The notes: generated from the letters alone by a model not told the origin. Positions 45,889 to 55,618 are shown, numbered from the stretch's first letter. The stretch is DNA of 64,000 nt from Herbaspirillum sp. 3R11 (GCF_004563925.1 NZ_SPNJ01000002.1:682001-746000), one strand, 5' to 3'. Made by a program: numbers and translations.

Positions 45889-46329
45889 TCAGGCCCACGG
45901 CGTCGGCGCAGGAACGGCGGCCGGTGCGGGCATGTCGATGGTGGTGAAGTCGGCCGGGCTGACGATTTCAAGGTACTCCATGTCCGGCGAGTAGTCGAAC
46001 AGGAAGTGCACGATGCCCGGTCGCTGGTGCACGCAATCGCCGGTTTTCACCAGCGTGACCTGATCTTCGTACATGAAGCGCGCCCAGCCCTTGAGCATGA
46101 TGACGATATGAAAATTCGCTTCGTGCCGGTGCCAGCCGGTGCCGGCTTCCGGCGCCATATTGGCCTTGACCAGTTGGGCGATGACCTGGCCGCCGGTGGC
46201 AGCGGCGATGCCGAGGTCGCGGTACAGGAAGAAGTCGCGCAGGCCGCCTTGTTCATACTGCGTGTCGCCCTCGCTGACGTGGGAGAACACATTCAGGGCG
46301 GTCGGCTTTGTTTCGGCTATCGTATTCAT
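45889..46329 (-). CDS. Cupin-domain protein
   Basis: 146 aa. Start at ATG 46329 (MNTIAETKPTALN) with an AAAGGA ribosome site; a longer frame upstream is Arg-rich and unlike the family. The cupin barrel shows GTGWHRHEANFHIVIMLKGW (His, His, Glu-like metal site, about residues 64-83) and a second histidine in QRPGIVHFLFDYS. The tail is Ala/Pro rich. Probable small metal-binding enzyme or sensor; substrate unknown. It lies between the ATP-grasp and GST genes, all on the minus strand. Confidence 0.82.
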   Translation of the reverse strand: MNTIAETKPTALNVFSHVSEGDTQYEQGGLRDFFLYRDLGIAAATGGQVIAQLVKANMAPEAGTGWHRHEANFHIVIMLKGWARFMYEDQVTLVKTGDCVHQRPGIVHFLFDYSPDMEYLEIVSPADFTTIDMPAPAAVPAPTPWA

Positions 46330-46415
46330 GACACTGGTCCTTTCTGCGGCGGGCCGCATTCGGTTGGCTGATGAAATACCTTGGCTTGCGTCTCCTGATC
46401 CACTCTTCGCTTTTC

Positions 46416-47069
46416 TTAGAATTCCACGTCCAGTTCGTCGATATCCTCGGGTTCCTTCTGTGCGGCGGCGATCCATTCCTTCATCTCCGGCATCGCCATG
46501 ATGCGCTTGCTGTAAGCCGCGCAGATCGGTTCCAGCTTGACGTCATAGGTGATGAAGCGCGTGATCACCGGCGCATACATGGCGTCGGCCATGGTGCGCT
46601 CGCCGAACAGGTAAGGTCCGCCGTAGGTGGCCAGGCAGTCCTTCCAGACGGTGGTGATGCGCTGGATGTCGGCCTGCGCGCGCGACCAGACTTTGAAATT
46701 GGGGAAGTGCGCCTTGAGGTTCATCGGCAGCGCCGAGCGCAGGGCGCTGAAGCCGGAATGCATCTCGCCGCAGATCGCGCGGCAATGTGCGCGAGCCGCC
46801 TGGTCGGCCGGCAGCAGCTTGGCGGCCGGGCGGATTTCGTTGAGATATTCGGCGATCGCCAGCGTATCCCAGACAAAGATATCGCCATGCTTGAGGCTGG
46901 GCACCAGGATCGATGACGACAGCAGCAGGATTTCTGCGCGCGCATCGGGGTCGTCCGGCGACACGATGTCTTCCTGAAACGGCAACCCGGCAAATTTTGC
47001 GAGCAGCCAGCCACGCATGGACCAGGAAGAGTAGTTCTTGCTGGTGATGCGCAAAGTCGTTTTAGGCAT
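46416..47069 (-). CDS. Glutathione S-transferase family protein
   Basis: 217 aa. Thioredoxin-like N-terminal domain (RITSKNYSSWSMRGWLL, about residues 7-23, with the likely catalytic serine) and glutathione-binding SSSILVPSLKHGD...WDTLAIAEYL segments, then the helical C-terminal domain with YGGPYLFGERTMADAMYAPV. AAAGGA lies 8 bp before the ATG. Belongs to the zeta/MAAI-like side of the family by the SxWS motif (tentative). No clear functional link to the neighbours. Confidence 0.9.
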   Translation of the reverse strand: MPKTTLRITSKNYSSWSMRGWLLAKFAGLPFQEDIVSPDDPDARAEILLLSSSILVPSLKHGDIFVWDTLAIAEYLNEIRPAAKLLPADQAARAHCRAICGEMHSGFSALRSALPMNLKAHFPNFKVWSRAQADIQRITTVWKDCLATYGGPYLFGERTMADAMYAPVITRFITYDVKLEPICAAYSKRIMAMPEMKEWIAAAQKEPEDIDELDVEF

Positions 47070-47316
47070 GTCAGTCCTTTATGTGTATGGGTGCTTTTGA
47101 CTTTGGCGCGTCGATAAGTTGACGCGCGGTTTGCGTGGACGCGTCCGTACGGGCAGACCGCTATTTCCCGGCCTGCAGATGTTGCGAGTCCTCTACTTGC
47201 AAAGGGCGTGCCAGCGACACTGCGGATGCAATGCCGGGTTCATACGCCACCGAAGGTCAATGGCATGCATATTGCATCGAAGGAGATACTGGTGAAACCG
47301 AGGGAGTGGGTTGTAT

Positions 47317-48543
47317 ATGACAAATATTTACCAGGCCTACCAGCAATACGTCGACGCCACCGATCCGCTGCGCGCTTCGGCCCGGGCGGCAGCGCCGTTC
47401 CTGGGGCATACCTGGCCGGGTTTGCCGTCCAGTCCCATGCTGCGCAAAATGGCCGCAGCCTACGAGGTATTTGCACGCACGCAATTGACGCATGTACGTC
47501 CTCCTTTCGCTATCGATAGCGTTCTGGACGGCGGGCGCACCGTTGCGGTGCGTGAAGAGGTCATCGACCGCACACCGTTTTGCACGCTCTTGCGTTTCCG
47601 CAAGGAAACAGCGGCCGAACAACCGGCGGTGTTGCTGGTGGCGCCCATGTCGGGCCACTTTGCGACGCTGCTGCGCGGCACCGTCAAGACCCTGCTGCGC
47701 GACCATGACGTCTACATCACCGACTGGCACAATGCGCGCGACATTGCGCTGGAGCATGGCCGCTTCGGCCTCGACGAATACGTCGGTCACCTGATCCGTT
47801 TCCTGCAGGTCATCGGCCCCGGCGCACATCTCGTGGCGGTATGCCAGCCGACCGTGGCGGCCATCACCGCCGCCGCCGTGATGGCCGAAGGCGAGGATCC
47901 GGCCCAGCCGCGCACCATGACGCTGATGGCCGGGCCGCTCGACACACGCGTCAATCCGACCACGGTCAACGAGCTGGCCAAGAGCAAGCCGATCGAATGG
48001 TTCGAGAAGAATCTGGTCAGCACGGTGCCGGCGCGCCATCCCGGCGGCGGCCGCAAGGTCTACCCGGGTTTCATGCAGCTGGCGGCGTTCATGAACATGA
48101 ACCTCAACCGCCACGTCGACGCCTTCCGCAACCTGTACACCTACCTGATCGAAGACGAGCACGACAAGGCCGAAGCGATCAAGGTGTTCTACGAAGAATA
48201 CTTCGCCATGTCGGACCTGCCGGCCGAGTTTTACCTGGAAACGGTGCGGGTGGTGTTCCAGGAACACGCCTTGCCGCTGGGTTTGCTGCAATTCCAGGGG
48301 CGTCCGGTCAACCTCAAGGCGATCCGGCGCACCGCACTGTTCACCGTGGAAGGTGAGAAGGATGACATCTGCGCCGTCGGCCAGACTGTCGCTGCACAGG
48401 ATATGTGCAGCAGCATCCGCCCGTACATGCGACTGCACCATGTGCAGACGGCGGTGGGCCACTATGGCGTCTTCAACGGGCGCCGCTGGGAAAATGAAAT
48501 CTATCCACGCCTGAGGGATTTCATTAATATGCACCACAGGTGA
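47317..48543 (+). CDS. phaZ: Intracellular polyhydroxyalkanoate (PHB) depolymerase
   Basis: Degrades stored PHB granules in the cytoplasm; 408 aa, no signal peptide. Start at ATG 47317 after GAGGGAGTGGG; a TTG at 47311 is less likely. The nucleophile is the cysteine C176 in HLVAVCQPTV, which replaces the serine lipase box in i-PHB depolymerases; oxyanion region VYITDWHNAR and late LHHVQTAVGHYGVFNGRRW supply the acid/histidine part. Upstream, ATGCATATTGCAT is a small palindrome (47264-47276). It lies between locus A and locus B of the Anbu/ATP-grasp system. Confidence 0.92.
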   Translation: MTNIYQAYQQYVDATDPLRASARAAAPFLGHTWPGLPSSPMLRKMAAAYEVFARTQLTHVRPPFAIDSVLDGGRTVAVREEVIDRTPFCTLLRFRKETAAEQPAVLLVAPMSGHFATLLRGTVKTLLRDHDVYITDWHNARDIALEHGRFGLDEYVGHLIRFLQVIGPGAHLVAVCQPTVAAITAAAVMAEGEDPAQPRTMTLMAGPLDTRVNPTTVNELAKSKPIEWFEKNLVSTVPARHPGGGRKVYPGFMQLAAFMNMNLNRHVDAFRNLYTYLIEDEHDKAEAIKVFYEEYFAMSDLPAEFYLETVRVVFQEHALPLGLLQFQGRPVNLKAIRRTALFTVEGEKDDICAVGQTVAAQDMCSSIRPYMRLHHVQTAVGHYGVFNGRRWENEIYPRLRDFINMHHR

Positions 48544-48641
48544 ACGTTTCCTGATCTGGTGCAACCCAAGCAACAATAGGACATCACAGCAGTCCATCAC
48601 AGCAGTCCATCAGCTCAACTTGTTTGTAGTAAAGGATCTTC

Positions 48642-51600
48642 ATGTCAATTCATGTGGCGCTGAACCATGTCACGTCGTACCGTTATGACCGTGCTATCAA
48701 TCTGGGACCCCAAATCGTGCGCCTGCGCCCGGCGCCGCATTGCCGTACGCGGATCCTGAGCTATTCGCTGCGCATTCTTCCCGAACCGCATTACATCAAC
48801 TGGCAGCAGGACCCGCAGGCCAACTACATGGCGCGGCTGGTGTTTCCCGAGAAGACCGAAGAATTCCGCATTGAAGTCGATCTGGTGGCCGAAATGTCGG
48901 TCATCAATCCTTTCGACTTTTTCCTTGAGCCGTATGCCGAACAGATTCCGTTCAAGTACGCCGAGGAGCTGGTTAACGAGTTGTCGCCGTATCGCAAGAC
49001 GCTGCCGCTGACACCGCGCTTCCAGAAATTCATCGACGGCATTTCGCGCGAGAAGATGAACAGCGCCGACTTCCTGGTTGCGTTGAACCAGAAGCTGGCC
49101 GACGCGGTCGCCTACACCATCCGCATGGAGCCGGGCGTGCAGACGCCGGAAGAGACGCTCGAGATCGGTTCCGGTTCCTGCCGCGATTCGTCCTGGCTGC
49201 TGGTGCAGGTGCTGCGCCACCTCGGCCTGGCGTCGCGCTTCGTCTCCGGCTACCTGATCCAGCTCACCGCCGACCAGAAGTCGCTCGACGGCCCGTCCGG
49301 ACCGGAAGCCGACTTCACCGACCTGCATGCCTGGTGCGAAGTCTATCTGCCGGGCGCCGGCTGGGTCGGCCTCGATCCGACCTCGGGCCTGTTCGCCGGC
49401 GAAGGCCATATCCCGTTGTCGTGCACGCCCGAGCCATCTTCGGCGGCGCCGGTCAGCGGCATGGTCGATCCCTGCGAAGTGGAATTCGAACATTCGATGA
49501 GCGTGTCGCGCTTCTGGGAAGCGCCGCGCGTCACCAAGCCTTACACCGAAGCGCAATGGAGCGAGATCGAAGAACTCGGCCACGCCATCGACGACGACCT
49601 CGAAGCGCTCGACGTGCGCCTGACCATGGGCGGCGAGCCGACCTTCGTGTCGCTCGATTATCCCGACGAACCTGAATGGGCTACTGCCGCACTGGGCGCC
49701 ACCAAGAAGCCGCTCGCGGCCGACCTGTACCACCGCATGCGCGAAAAATACGCGGTGCAGGGCCTGCCGCATTTCGGCCAGGGCAAGTGGTATCCGGGCG
49801 AGCAGTTGCCGCGCTGGGCGCTCAACTGCTATTGGCGTCGCGACGGCCAGCCGATCTGGCATAACCGCGATCTGATCGGCGACGAGACCGTACCCAACGT
49901 CAAGGACGACGACATTCCGGAACGCTTCCTCAAGGGCGTGGCTGAACGCCTGGCGCTCGACGGCAAGCACATCTTCCCGGCCTATGAGGACGTGTTCTAC
50001 TACATGTGGCGCGAGCGCCGCCTGCCGGGCAACGTCGATCCTTTCGATTCCAAGCTCGACGACAAGCAGGAGCGTGCGCGTCTCATGCGGGTCTTTTCGC
50101 AAGGCCTCGACAAGGTCGCCGGCCACGTGCTGCCGGTGGCGCGCCGTCCTGACGACCTCGGCTGGCAAAGCGGCGACTGGTTCCTGCGCAGCGAGCGCTG
50201 CTACCTGTATCCGGGCGATTCGCCGCTGGGCTATCGCCTGCCGCTGGATTCGCAGCCGTGGGTCAAGTCGACCGACTATCCCTACGTGCATGCAGCCGAT
50301 CCGACGCAGCAGTTCAGTCCGCTGACGCCGGCGAACGATGTGCGTCTGAAATTTGTTCAGCGGCCTGCGCTCACCGGCGCGACGTCGGTGGCGTTTCAGC
50401 CGAATCACTTCAGCACGCGTCGCGGCAGTCCGGTGACTGGACCGGGCAAGGGCGTGCCAGGCGTACCAGCCGTCGCAGGCGGCGCGCCGGCGCTGTTCCA
50501 GTCGGCCGACTGGATCACCCGCACCGCGCTGTGCGCCGAAGTGCGCAACGGCGTGCTGTACCTGTTCATGCCGCCGCTGGCCGAGCTCGAAAATTATCTG
50601 GAACTGGTCGCGGCCATCGAAGCCACCGCCGAAGAACTCGGACAGCCGGTCCTGATGGAAGGCTACGAGCCGCCGAACGATCCGCGCGTGCGCAAGTTCA
50701 GCGTCACGCCGGACCCGGGCGTGATCGAAGTCAACATCCAGCCGGCCTACAACTGGCGCGAGCTGGTCGACCAGACCACGCACCTGTACGAAGCCGGCCG
50801 CGAGTCGCGCCTGACCACCGAGAAGTTCATGCTCGACGGCCATCATTCGGGCACCGGCGGCGGCAATCACATGGTGATGGGCGGCGCCACGACGGCGGAT
50901 TCGCCGTTCCTGCGCCGGCCCGATCTGCTGCGCAGCCTGATCAGCTACTGGCACAACCATCCGTCGCTGTCCTATCTGTTCTCTGGCATGTTCATCGGCC
51001 CGACTTCGCAGGCGCCGCGCATCGATGAAGCGCGCAACGATTCCACCGTGGAAATCGAACTGGCTTTCGCCGAAATGGAAAAGCAGATTGCCCAGGGCGG
51101 TTGTGCGCCGTGGCTGGTCGACCGTCTGCTGCGCAATTTGTTGATTGACGTCACCGGCAACACCCACCGCGCCGAGTTCTGCATCGACAAGCTGTATTCG
51201 CCCGACAGCGCCACCGGCCGCCTCGGCCTGCTGGAATTGCGCGCCTTTGAAATGCCGCCGCATGCGCGCATGAGCCTGACCCAGCAGTTGTTGCTGCGCG
51301 CGCTGGTGGCGCGTTTCTGGAAGACGCCGTACAAGCCGCAGCGCCTGGTGCGCTGGGGCACCGAGTTGCACGATCGTTTCCTGTTGCCGCATTTCATCTG
51401 GCAGGATTTCAACGACATCATGGACGACATGCAGGAAGCCGGTTATCCGATGCAGGCCGAGTGGTTTGCGCCGCATTTCGAGTTCCGCTTCCCCAAGATC
51501 GGTGACTTTGCGGTCAAGGGCATGCAACTGGAATTGCGCACCGCGCTGGAGCCATGGCACGTCCTGGGCGAAGAGGGCAGCTCGACCGGCACCGCGCGCT

Positions 51601-52028
51601 ATGTCGATTCGTCGGTAGAGCGGCTTGAGGTCAAGGTCAACGGCATGGCCAAGGACCGCTATGTGCTGACCTGCAACGGCGTCGCGGTGCCGCTGCAACC
51701 GACCGGCGTGGTCGGCGAGTTCGTCACCGGCGTGCGTTACCGCGCCTGGCAGCCGCCGTCGGCGCTGCATCCGACCATCGGCATCGATTCGCCGCTGACC
51801 TTCGACCTGGTCGATACCTGGAACGGCCGCAGCCTGGGCGGATGCCAGTATCACGTGGTGCATCCGGGCGGACGCGGCTACGAGACCTTCCCGGTGAATG
51901 CCTTCGAAGCGGAAAGCCGGCGTCTGACGCGTTATCTGCGTCTCAACCACACGCCGGGAAAGATGGAAGTAAGCGCTGCGCGACCATCAATCGAGTTCCC
52001 ATTTACGTTAGACTTGCGACATTACTAA
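48642..52028 (+). CDS. Transglutaminase-like protein fused to DUF2126 (putative amidoligase)
   Basis: 1128-aa cytoplasmic fusion. N-terminal transglutaminase accessory domain (residues 1-90), then the papain-like transglutaminase core with C180 (GSGSCRDSSW), H229 (DLHAWCEVYL) and D245 (VGLDPTSG), a full triad. From about residue 325 (LTMGGEPTFVSLDYPDEPEW) the DUF2126 part begins, a family described as putative amidoligase, with long conserved blocks such as PKFSVTPDPGVIEVNIQP-like KFSVTPDPGVIEVNIQPA and LDGHHSGTGGGNHMVMGG (about residues 732-749). First gene of locus B. It may transfer or ligate amines to protein or peptide carboxamides (inference). Confidence 0.92.
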   Translation: MSIHVALNHVTSYRYDRAINLGPQIVRLRPAPHCRTRILSYSLRILPEPHYINWQQDPQANYMARLVFPEKTEEFRIEVDLVAEMSVINPFDFFLEPYAEQIPFKYAEELVNELSPYRKTLPLTPRFQKFIDGISREKMNSADFLVALNQKLADAVAYTIRMEPGVQTPEETLEIGSGSCRDSSWLLVQVLRHLGLASRFVSGYLIQLTADQKSLDGPSGPEADFTDLHAWCEVYLPGAGWVGLDPTSGLFAGEGHIPLSCTPEPSSAAPVSGMVDPCEVEFEHSMSVSRFWEAPRVTKPYTEAQWSEIEELGHAIDDDLEALDVRLTMGGEPTFVSLDYPDEPEWATAALGATKKPLAADLYHRMREKYAVQGLPHFGQGKWYPGEQLPRWALNCYWRRDGQPIWHNRDLIGDETVPNVKDDDIPERFLKGVAERLALDGKHIFPAYEDVFYYMWRERRLPGNVDPFDSKLDDKQERARLMRVFSQGLDKVAGHVLPVARRPDDLGWQSGDWFLRSERCYLYPGDSPLGYRLPLDSQPWVKSTDYPYVHAADPTQQFSPLTPANDVRLKFVQRPALTGATSVAFQPNHFSTRRGSPVTGPGKGVPGVPAVAGGAPALFQSADWITRTALCAEVRNGVLYLFMPPLAELENYLELVAAIEATAEELGQPVLMEGYEPPNDPRVRKFSVTPDPGVIEVNIQPAYNWRELVDQTTHLYEAGRESRLTTEKFMLDGHHSGTGGGNHMVMGGATTADSPFLRRPDLLRSLISYWHNHPSLSYLFSGMFIGPTSQAPRIDEARNDSTVEIELAFAEMEKQIAQGGCAPWLVDRLLRNLLIDVTGNTHRAEFCIDKLYSPDSATGRLGLLELRAFEMPPHARMSLTQQLLLRALVARFWKTPYKPQRLVRWGTELHDRFLLPHFIWQDFNDIMDDMQEAGYPMQAEWFAPHFEFRFPKIGDFAVKGMQLELRTALEPWHVLGEEGSSTGTARYVDSSVERLEVKVNGMAKDRYVLTCNGVAVPLQPTGVVGEFVTGVRYRAWQPPSALHPTIGIDSPLTFDLVDTWNGRSLGGCQYHVVHPGGRGYETFPVNAFEAESRRLTRYLRLNHTPGKMEVSAARPSIEFPFTLDLRHY

Positions 52029-52108
52029 TTAATAACGCAGGCAGTTCTGCCGTTGCCGCAGATCATCGCCATCATGGGTGATTGCGGCAACGGCGCCCTC
52101 GAAAATCT

Positions 52109-54667
52109 ATGTATCAGCGCCTCCTGCAAAGCTACACCGCCGACGCCGATCGTTACGACGAGATGCTGGCTGCCGACGGTCGCTTGCGACCGCATTGGCG
52201 CACGCTGATCGATCAGCTGGAAAATCTTTCGCCCGAGATGATGCGCCGCCGCGCCGACGAAGTGCGCGACGCCATCGCCTCCGACGGCATGACCTACAAC
52301 GTCTATGCCGACCCGCAAGGCGTCAGCCGTCCGTGGGAACTGGACCTGCTGCCGCAGATCGTCGCCGCCGACGAATGGCAGCAACTCTCGTCCGCCGTGG
52401 CGCAACGTGCGCGTCTGCTCAACGCTGTGCTCGACGATCTCTACGGCGAACAGCACTTGCTGGCTGAAGGCCTGTTGCCGCCGGCGCTGGTGTTCGGCCA
52501 GCACGGCTATCTGTGGCCGTGCCGCGATGTGCGTCCGCCGGGCGGCGTGCATCTGCATCTGTACGCCATCGACCTGGCACGCTCGGCCGACGGCAACTGG
52601 TGGGTGATCGCCGATCGTACCCAAGGACCTTCGGGCACCGGCTACGCCTTGCAGAACCGTCAGATCATGACGCGCGCCTTGCCCGAAGCGATGCGCGACA
52701 TGCACGTGCAGCCGCTGCTGAATTATTTCCACGCGCTGCATCAATGCTTGACGCGGCTCGCGCCCAAGAGCAGCGAACCGCCGATGGTGGTGCTGCTGAC
52801 GCCGGGACCGTACAACGAAACCTATTCCGAACACGCCTTCCTGGCGCATACGCTGGGCTTCCCGCTGGTCGAAGGCGTGGATCTCACTGTGCGCGGCGAC
52901 ATGGTCTACCTGAAGACGCTGACCGGCCTGCGCCGCGTGCATGCGATCATGCGCCGCCTTGACGATGACTACTGCGATCCGCTTGAATTGCGCTCGGACT
53001 CCGCGCTCGGCATTCCCGGCCTGACCCAGGCAGCGCGCTCCGGCAACGTGTTGATCGCCAATGCGCTCGGCAGCGGCGTGCTGGAGTCGACTGCGCTGCA
53101 CGGTTTCCTGCCGGCGATCAGCCAGCGTCTGCTCGGCGAAGAACTCGCTTTGCCGGCCGTGGCGTCATGGTGGTGCGGTGAAAAACCGGCGCTGGAATAC
53201 ACGCTGGCACATTTGGAAGAACTGGTGATCATGCCGGCCTTCCCGTCGATGCGCATGCAGCCGGTGTTCGGCCATACGCTCAATGCCACGGCGCGCCGCC
53301 GCCTGGTCGAAAGCCTGCAATTGCAGCCGCACGCTTACGTTGCGCAAGAATGGGTGCGCTTGTCGCAAGCGCCGGTGCTGTCGCGCAGCGGCGAGTATCA
53401 CCTGACCAACCGCACCGTCAGCCTGCGCGTGTTCGCCGCCGCCGACGGCGAGGGCGGCTATCACGTAATGCCGGGCGGCCTCACGCGCGTGGCCCCGCGC
53501 CAGCGCCGCGACGTTGTGTCGATGCAGCAGGGCGGCACCAGCAAGGACGTCTGGGTGCTCGGTGAAAAGACTGACGCGGACGATGCCGCCGGCGTCGCCA
53601 GCGCCATGGCCGCCGCTGAGACCAGCGTCGCCGTTGGCCCCGGTGCGATGACCGATCCGGTGTCGCGCACGTCGGAACTGATTCGCACCACCGTCGACGT
53701 CTCCTCGCATGCCGGCGAAAACCTGTTCTGGATGGGCCGCTACGCCGAACGCACCGACAATCTCGCACGCCTGTTGCGCACGACCCTGCAATGCACGATC
53801 GAACCGCAATCCGACAACCGTGTGATCCTGCGCAGTGTCAGCGAGATTTGTATCCGCCTCGGCATCCTGATGCCCAAATCGGAGCAAGCCCATCCCACCA
53901 TCACCGCCCTGCAACAGAGCTTGCAGGCGGCGATCGCGGACCCCAGCGCCACGGTCAGCATCTCCACGCACGTGCGTCACCTGCATCATTCCGGTTACCA
54001 GGTGCGCGAGCATCTGTCGCTGGACAACTGGCACGCGCTCAATCGCATGCCGCCGATGGTGCAGGAAAAAATCAACTCGCCGACCGCCATGCTGCACGTC
54101 CTCAACAACGTCGTCCAGGCTTGCTCCGGCCTGGCCGGCCATGCGCTGGACGACATGACGCGCGATGAAGGCTGGCAGTTCCTGATGATCGGCCGCCACA
54201 TTGAACGCATGGTGCACCTGGCAGCCTTGTTCGATCAGTTCATGCAACTCGAACCGGCGCGCCAGAACGCGGCGCTGACCTGGCTGCTGGAATCGTCGAG
54301 CAGCATCGTCACGTATCGCGTGCGTTACCGGCGTACGCCGGAGTGGCTGCAGGTGCTGCACCTGCTGGTGTTCGACGTCAGCAATCCGCACAGCATCGCT
54401 TACCAGTTCCGCATGCTGCAACACTACCTGACCGACATCGCGCAGCAGCTCGGCATCCTCAGCATGAATATCCCGGCGCACCTGAGCGAGCAGCTCAACA
54501 GTTTTGCGCTGCCCGATTTCGCGCGTGATGCGGCGACTTCGGAAGCCGCCGGCGAACGCCTGATCCAACTGATGCGCGAAGCGCGCGGCGCAGGCTTCTC
54601 ATTGACCGATGATCTGTCGCGGCATTTCTTCACGCCGCTCAGCGCACCGGTCAGCCAGGGAGTATGA
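52109..54667 (+). CDS. Fused circularly permuted ATP-grasp and alpha-E protein, degenerate ATP-grasp
   Basis: 852 aa. Start at ATG 52109 (MYQRLLQSYTADADRYDEML, matching the family opening). Residues 1-480 align along their length with the standalone ATP-grasp protein (RRLDDDYCDPLELRSDSALG, GGTSKDVWVLGEK), and 535-852 with the standalone alpha-E protein (LFWMGRYAERTDNLARLL). The segment that should read VKEVHGAGGYGMLVG is MPAFPSMRMQPVFG here (about residue 380), and LEDNLRVPSG is IADRTQGPSG, so ATP binding may be lost or altered. Start codons lie after the transglutaminase gene and it overlaps the next gene by ATGA. Confidence 0.9.
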   Translation: MYQRLLQSYTADADRYDEMLAADGRLRPHWRTLIDQLENLSPEMMRRRADEVRDAIASDGMTYNVYADPQGVSRPWELDLLPQIVAADEWQQLSSAVAQRARLLNAVLDDLYGEQHLLAEGLLPPALVFGQHGYLWPCRDVRPPGGVHLHLYAIDLARSADGNWWVIADRTQGPSGTGYALQNRQIMTRALPEAMRDMHVQPLLNYFHALHQCLTRLAPKSSEPPMVVLLTPGPYNETYSEHAFLAHTLGFPLVEGVDLTVRGDMVYLKTLTGLRRVHAIMRRLDDDYCDPLELRSDSALGIPGLTQAARSGNVLIANALGSGVLESTALHGFLPAISQRLLGEELALPAVASWWCGEKPALEYTLAHLEELVIMPAFPSMRMQPVFGHTLNATARRRLVESLQLQPHAYVAQEWVRLSQAPVLSRSGEYHLTNRTVSLRVFAAADGEGGYHVMPGGLTRVAPRQRRDVVSMQQGGTSKDVWVLGEKTDADDAAGVASAMAAAETSVAVGPGAMTDPVSRTSELIRTTVDVSSHAGENLFWMGRYAERTDNLARLLRTTLQCTIEPQSDNRVILRSVSEICIRLGILMPKSEQAHPTITALQQSLQAAIADPSATVSISTHVRHLHHSGYQVREHLSLDNWHALNRMPPMVQEKINSPTAMLHVLNNVVQACSGLAGHALDDMTRDEGWQFLMIGRHIERMVHLAALFDQFMQLEPARQNAALTWLLESSSSIVTYRVRYRRTPEWLQVLHLLVFDVSNPHSIAYQFRMLQHYLTDIAQQLGILSMNIPAHLSEQLNSFALPDFARDAATSEAAGERLIQLMREARGAGFSLTDDLSRHFFTPLSAPVSQGV

Positions 54668-55605
54668 CGATGAGCGACGCTACTTACCACATCGTGCACG
54701 AGACCAACTACCAATATGCGGCGCCGGTGCGGCTGTCGCATCAGGTGTTGCGCCTGACGCCGCGCTCGCTGCCGTGGCAGACCTGCACCTCTCATTTCAT
54801 CAATATCCTGCCGGGGCCGACGAACCTGATCAATCTGTACACAGACAGCTTCGGCAACGCGCTGCAGTCGTTCTCGCTGGATCAGGATCACGCCAGCCTC
54901 GATGTCTACGCTGAGTCGTGGGTAGAGATTTCATCACGCCAGCTGCCGGCGGCGACACCGCCCTGGGAGCAGGTCGCCGAGGCGCTGTCGTATCACGCCG
55001 GGCGCAGCCTGTCGGCCGACATGCTGGAAGCCTCGCGCTTCCTGTTCGAGTCTTCGCACGTCAGGATCAAGCGCGAGTTCGCACGCTATGCCGCGGAATG
55101 CTTCACGCCAGGATTGCCCTTGCTGCATGGCGTCGAGGCGCTGATGAAACGCATCTTCAATGAATTCACCTTTGATCCGGAGGCGACCACGGTGTCGACG
55201 CCGGTGACCGACGTATTCGTCAGCAAGCGCGGCGTCTGCCAGGACTATGCGCATTTCATGCTGTCCTGTTTGCGTTCGCTGGGTTTGTCGGCGCGTTACG
55301 TCAGCGGCTATCTGCTGACGGAGCCGCCGCCGGGCCAGTTGCGCCTGATCGGCGCTGACGCATCGCATGCCTGGGTGTCGGTGTATTGTCCGGGCCAGGA
55401 CGGCGAGCCGGATTGCTGGATCGATGCCGATCCGACCAACGGCATCTTCCCCGACATCAGCCACATCACGCTGGGCTGGGGTCGCGATTTCCTCGACATC
55501 TCGCCCTTGCGCGGCGTGCTGATCGGCGGCGGCCAGCAGACCATGCAGGTAGCCGTGACGGTGATGCCGGCGCAGGAAGTGCCGGGACTGCCGTTCGCCC
55601 GTTGA
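54664..55605 (+). CDS. Transglutaminase-like cysteine protease-fold protein
   Basis: 313 aa, cytoplasmic. N-terminal bacterial transglutaminase domain (residues 8-95, HIVHETNYQYAAPVRLSHQ) and a core with triad C192 (RGVCQDYAHFM), H235 (DASHAWVSVY) and D256 (DADPTNGIF). Start overlaps the fusion gene stop (ATGA); a second ATG lies two codons on. Shares the fold with the first gene of locus B but lacks DUF2126. Probably a peptidase or amide-transfer enzyme acting on products of the ligase-like proteins (inference). Confidence 0.92.
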   Translation: MTMSDATYHIVHETNYQYAAPVRLSHQVLRLTPRSLPWQTCTSHFINILPGPTNLINLYTDSFGNALQSFSLDQDHASLDVYAESWVEISSRQLPAATPPWEQVAEALSYHAGRSLSADMLEASRFLFESSHVRIKREFARYAAECFTPGLPLLHGVEALMKRIFNEFTFDPEATTVSTPVTDVFVSKRGVCQDYAHFMLSCLRSLGLSARYVSGYLLTEPPPGQLRLIGADASHAWVSVYCPGQDGEPDCWIDADPTNGIFPDISHITLGWGRDFLDISPLRGVLIGGGQQTMQVAVTVMPAQEVPGLPFAR

Positions 55606-55618
55606 CGAATTTCGACGA

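Noticed and set aside
47208-47519. A 103-codon plus-strand frame upstream of and overlapping phaZ
   Set aside because: Overlaps phaZ in another frame, has no family resemblance and a Ser/Arg-rich composition; the GAAGGAG nearby does not rescue it.
48645-51950. A 1101-codon open frame on the minus strand opposite the transglutaminase-DUF2126 gene
   Set aside because: Antisense frame caused by GC-rich third positions in the real gene; composition is Arg/His/Ala/Gln-rich and no motif is recognisable.
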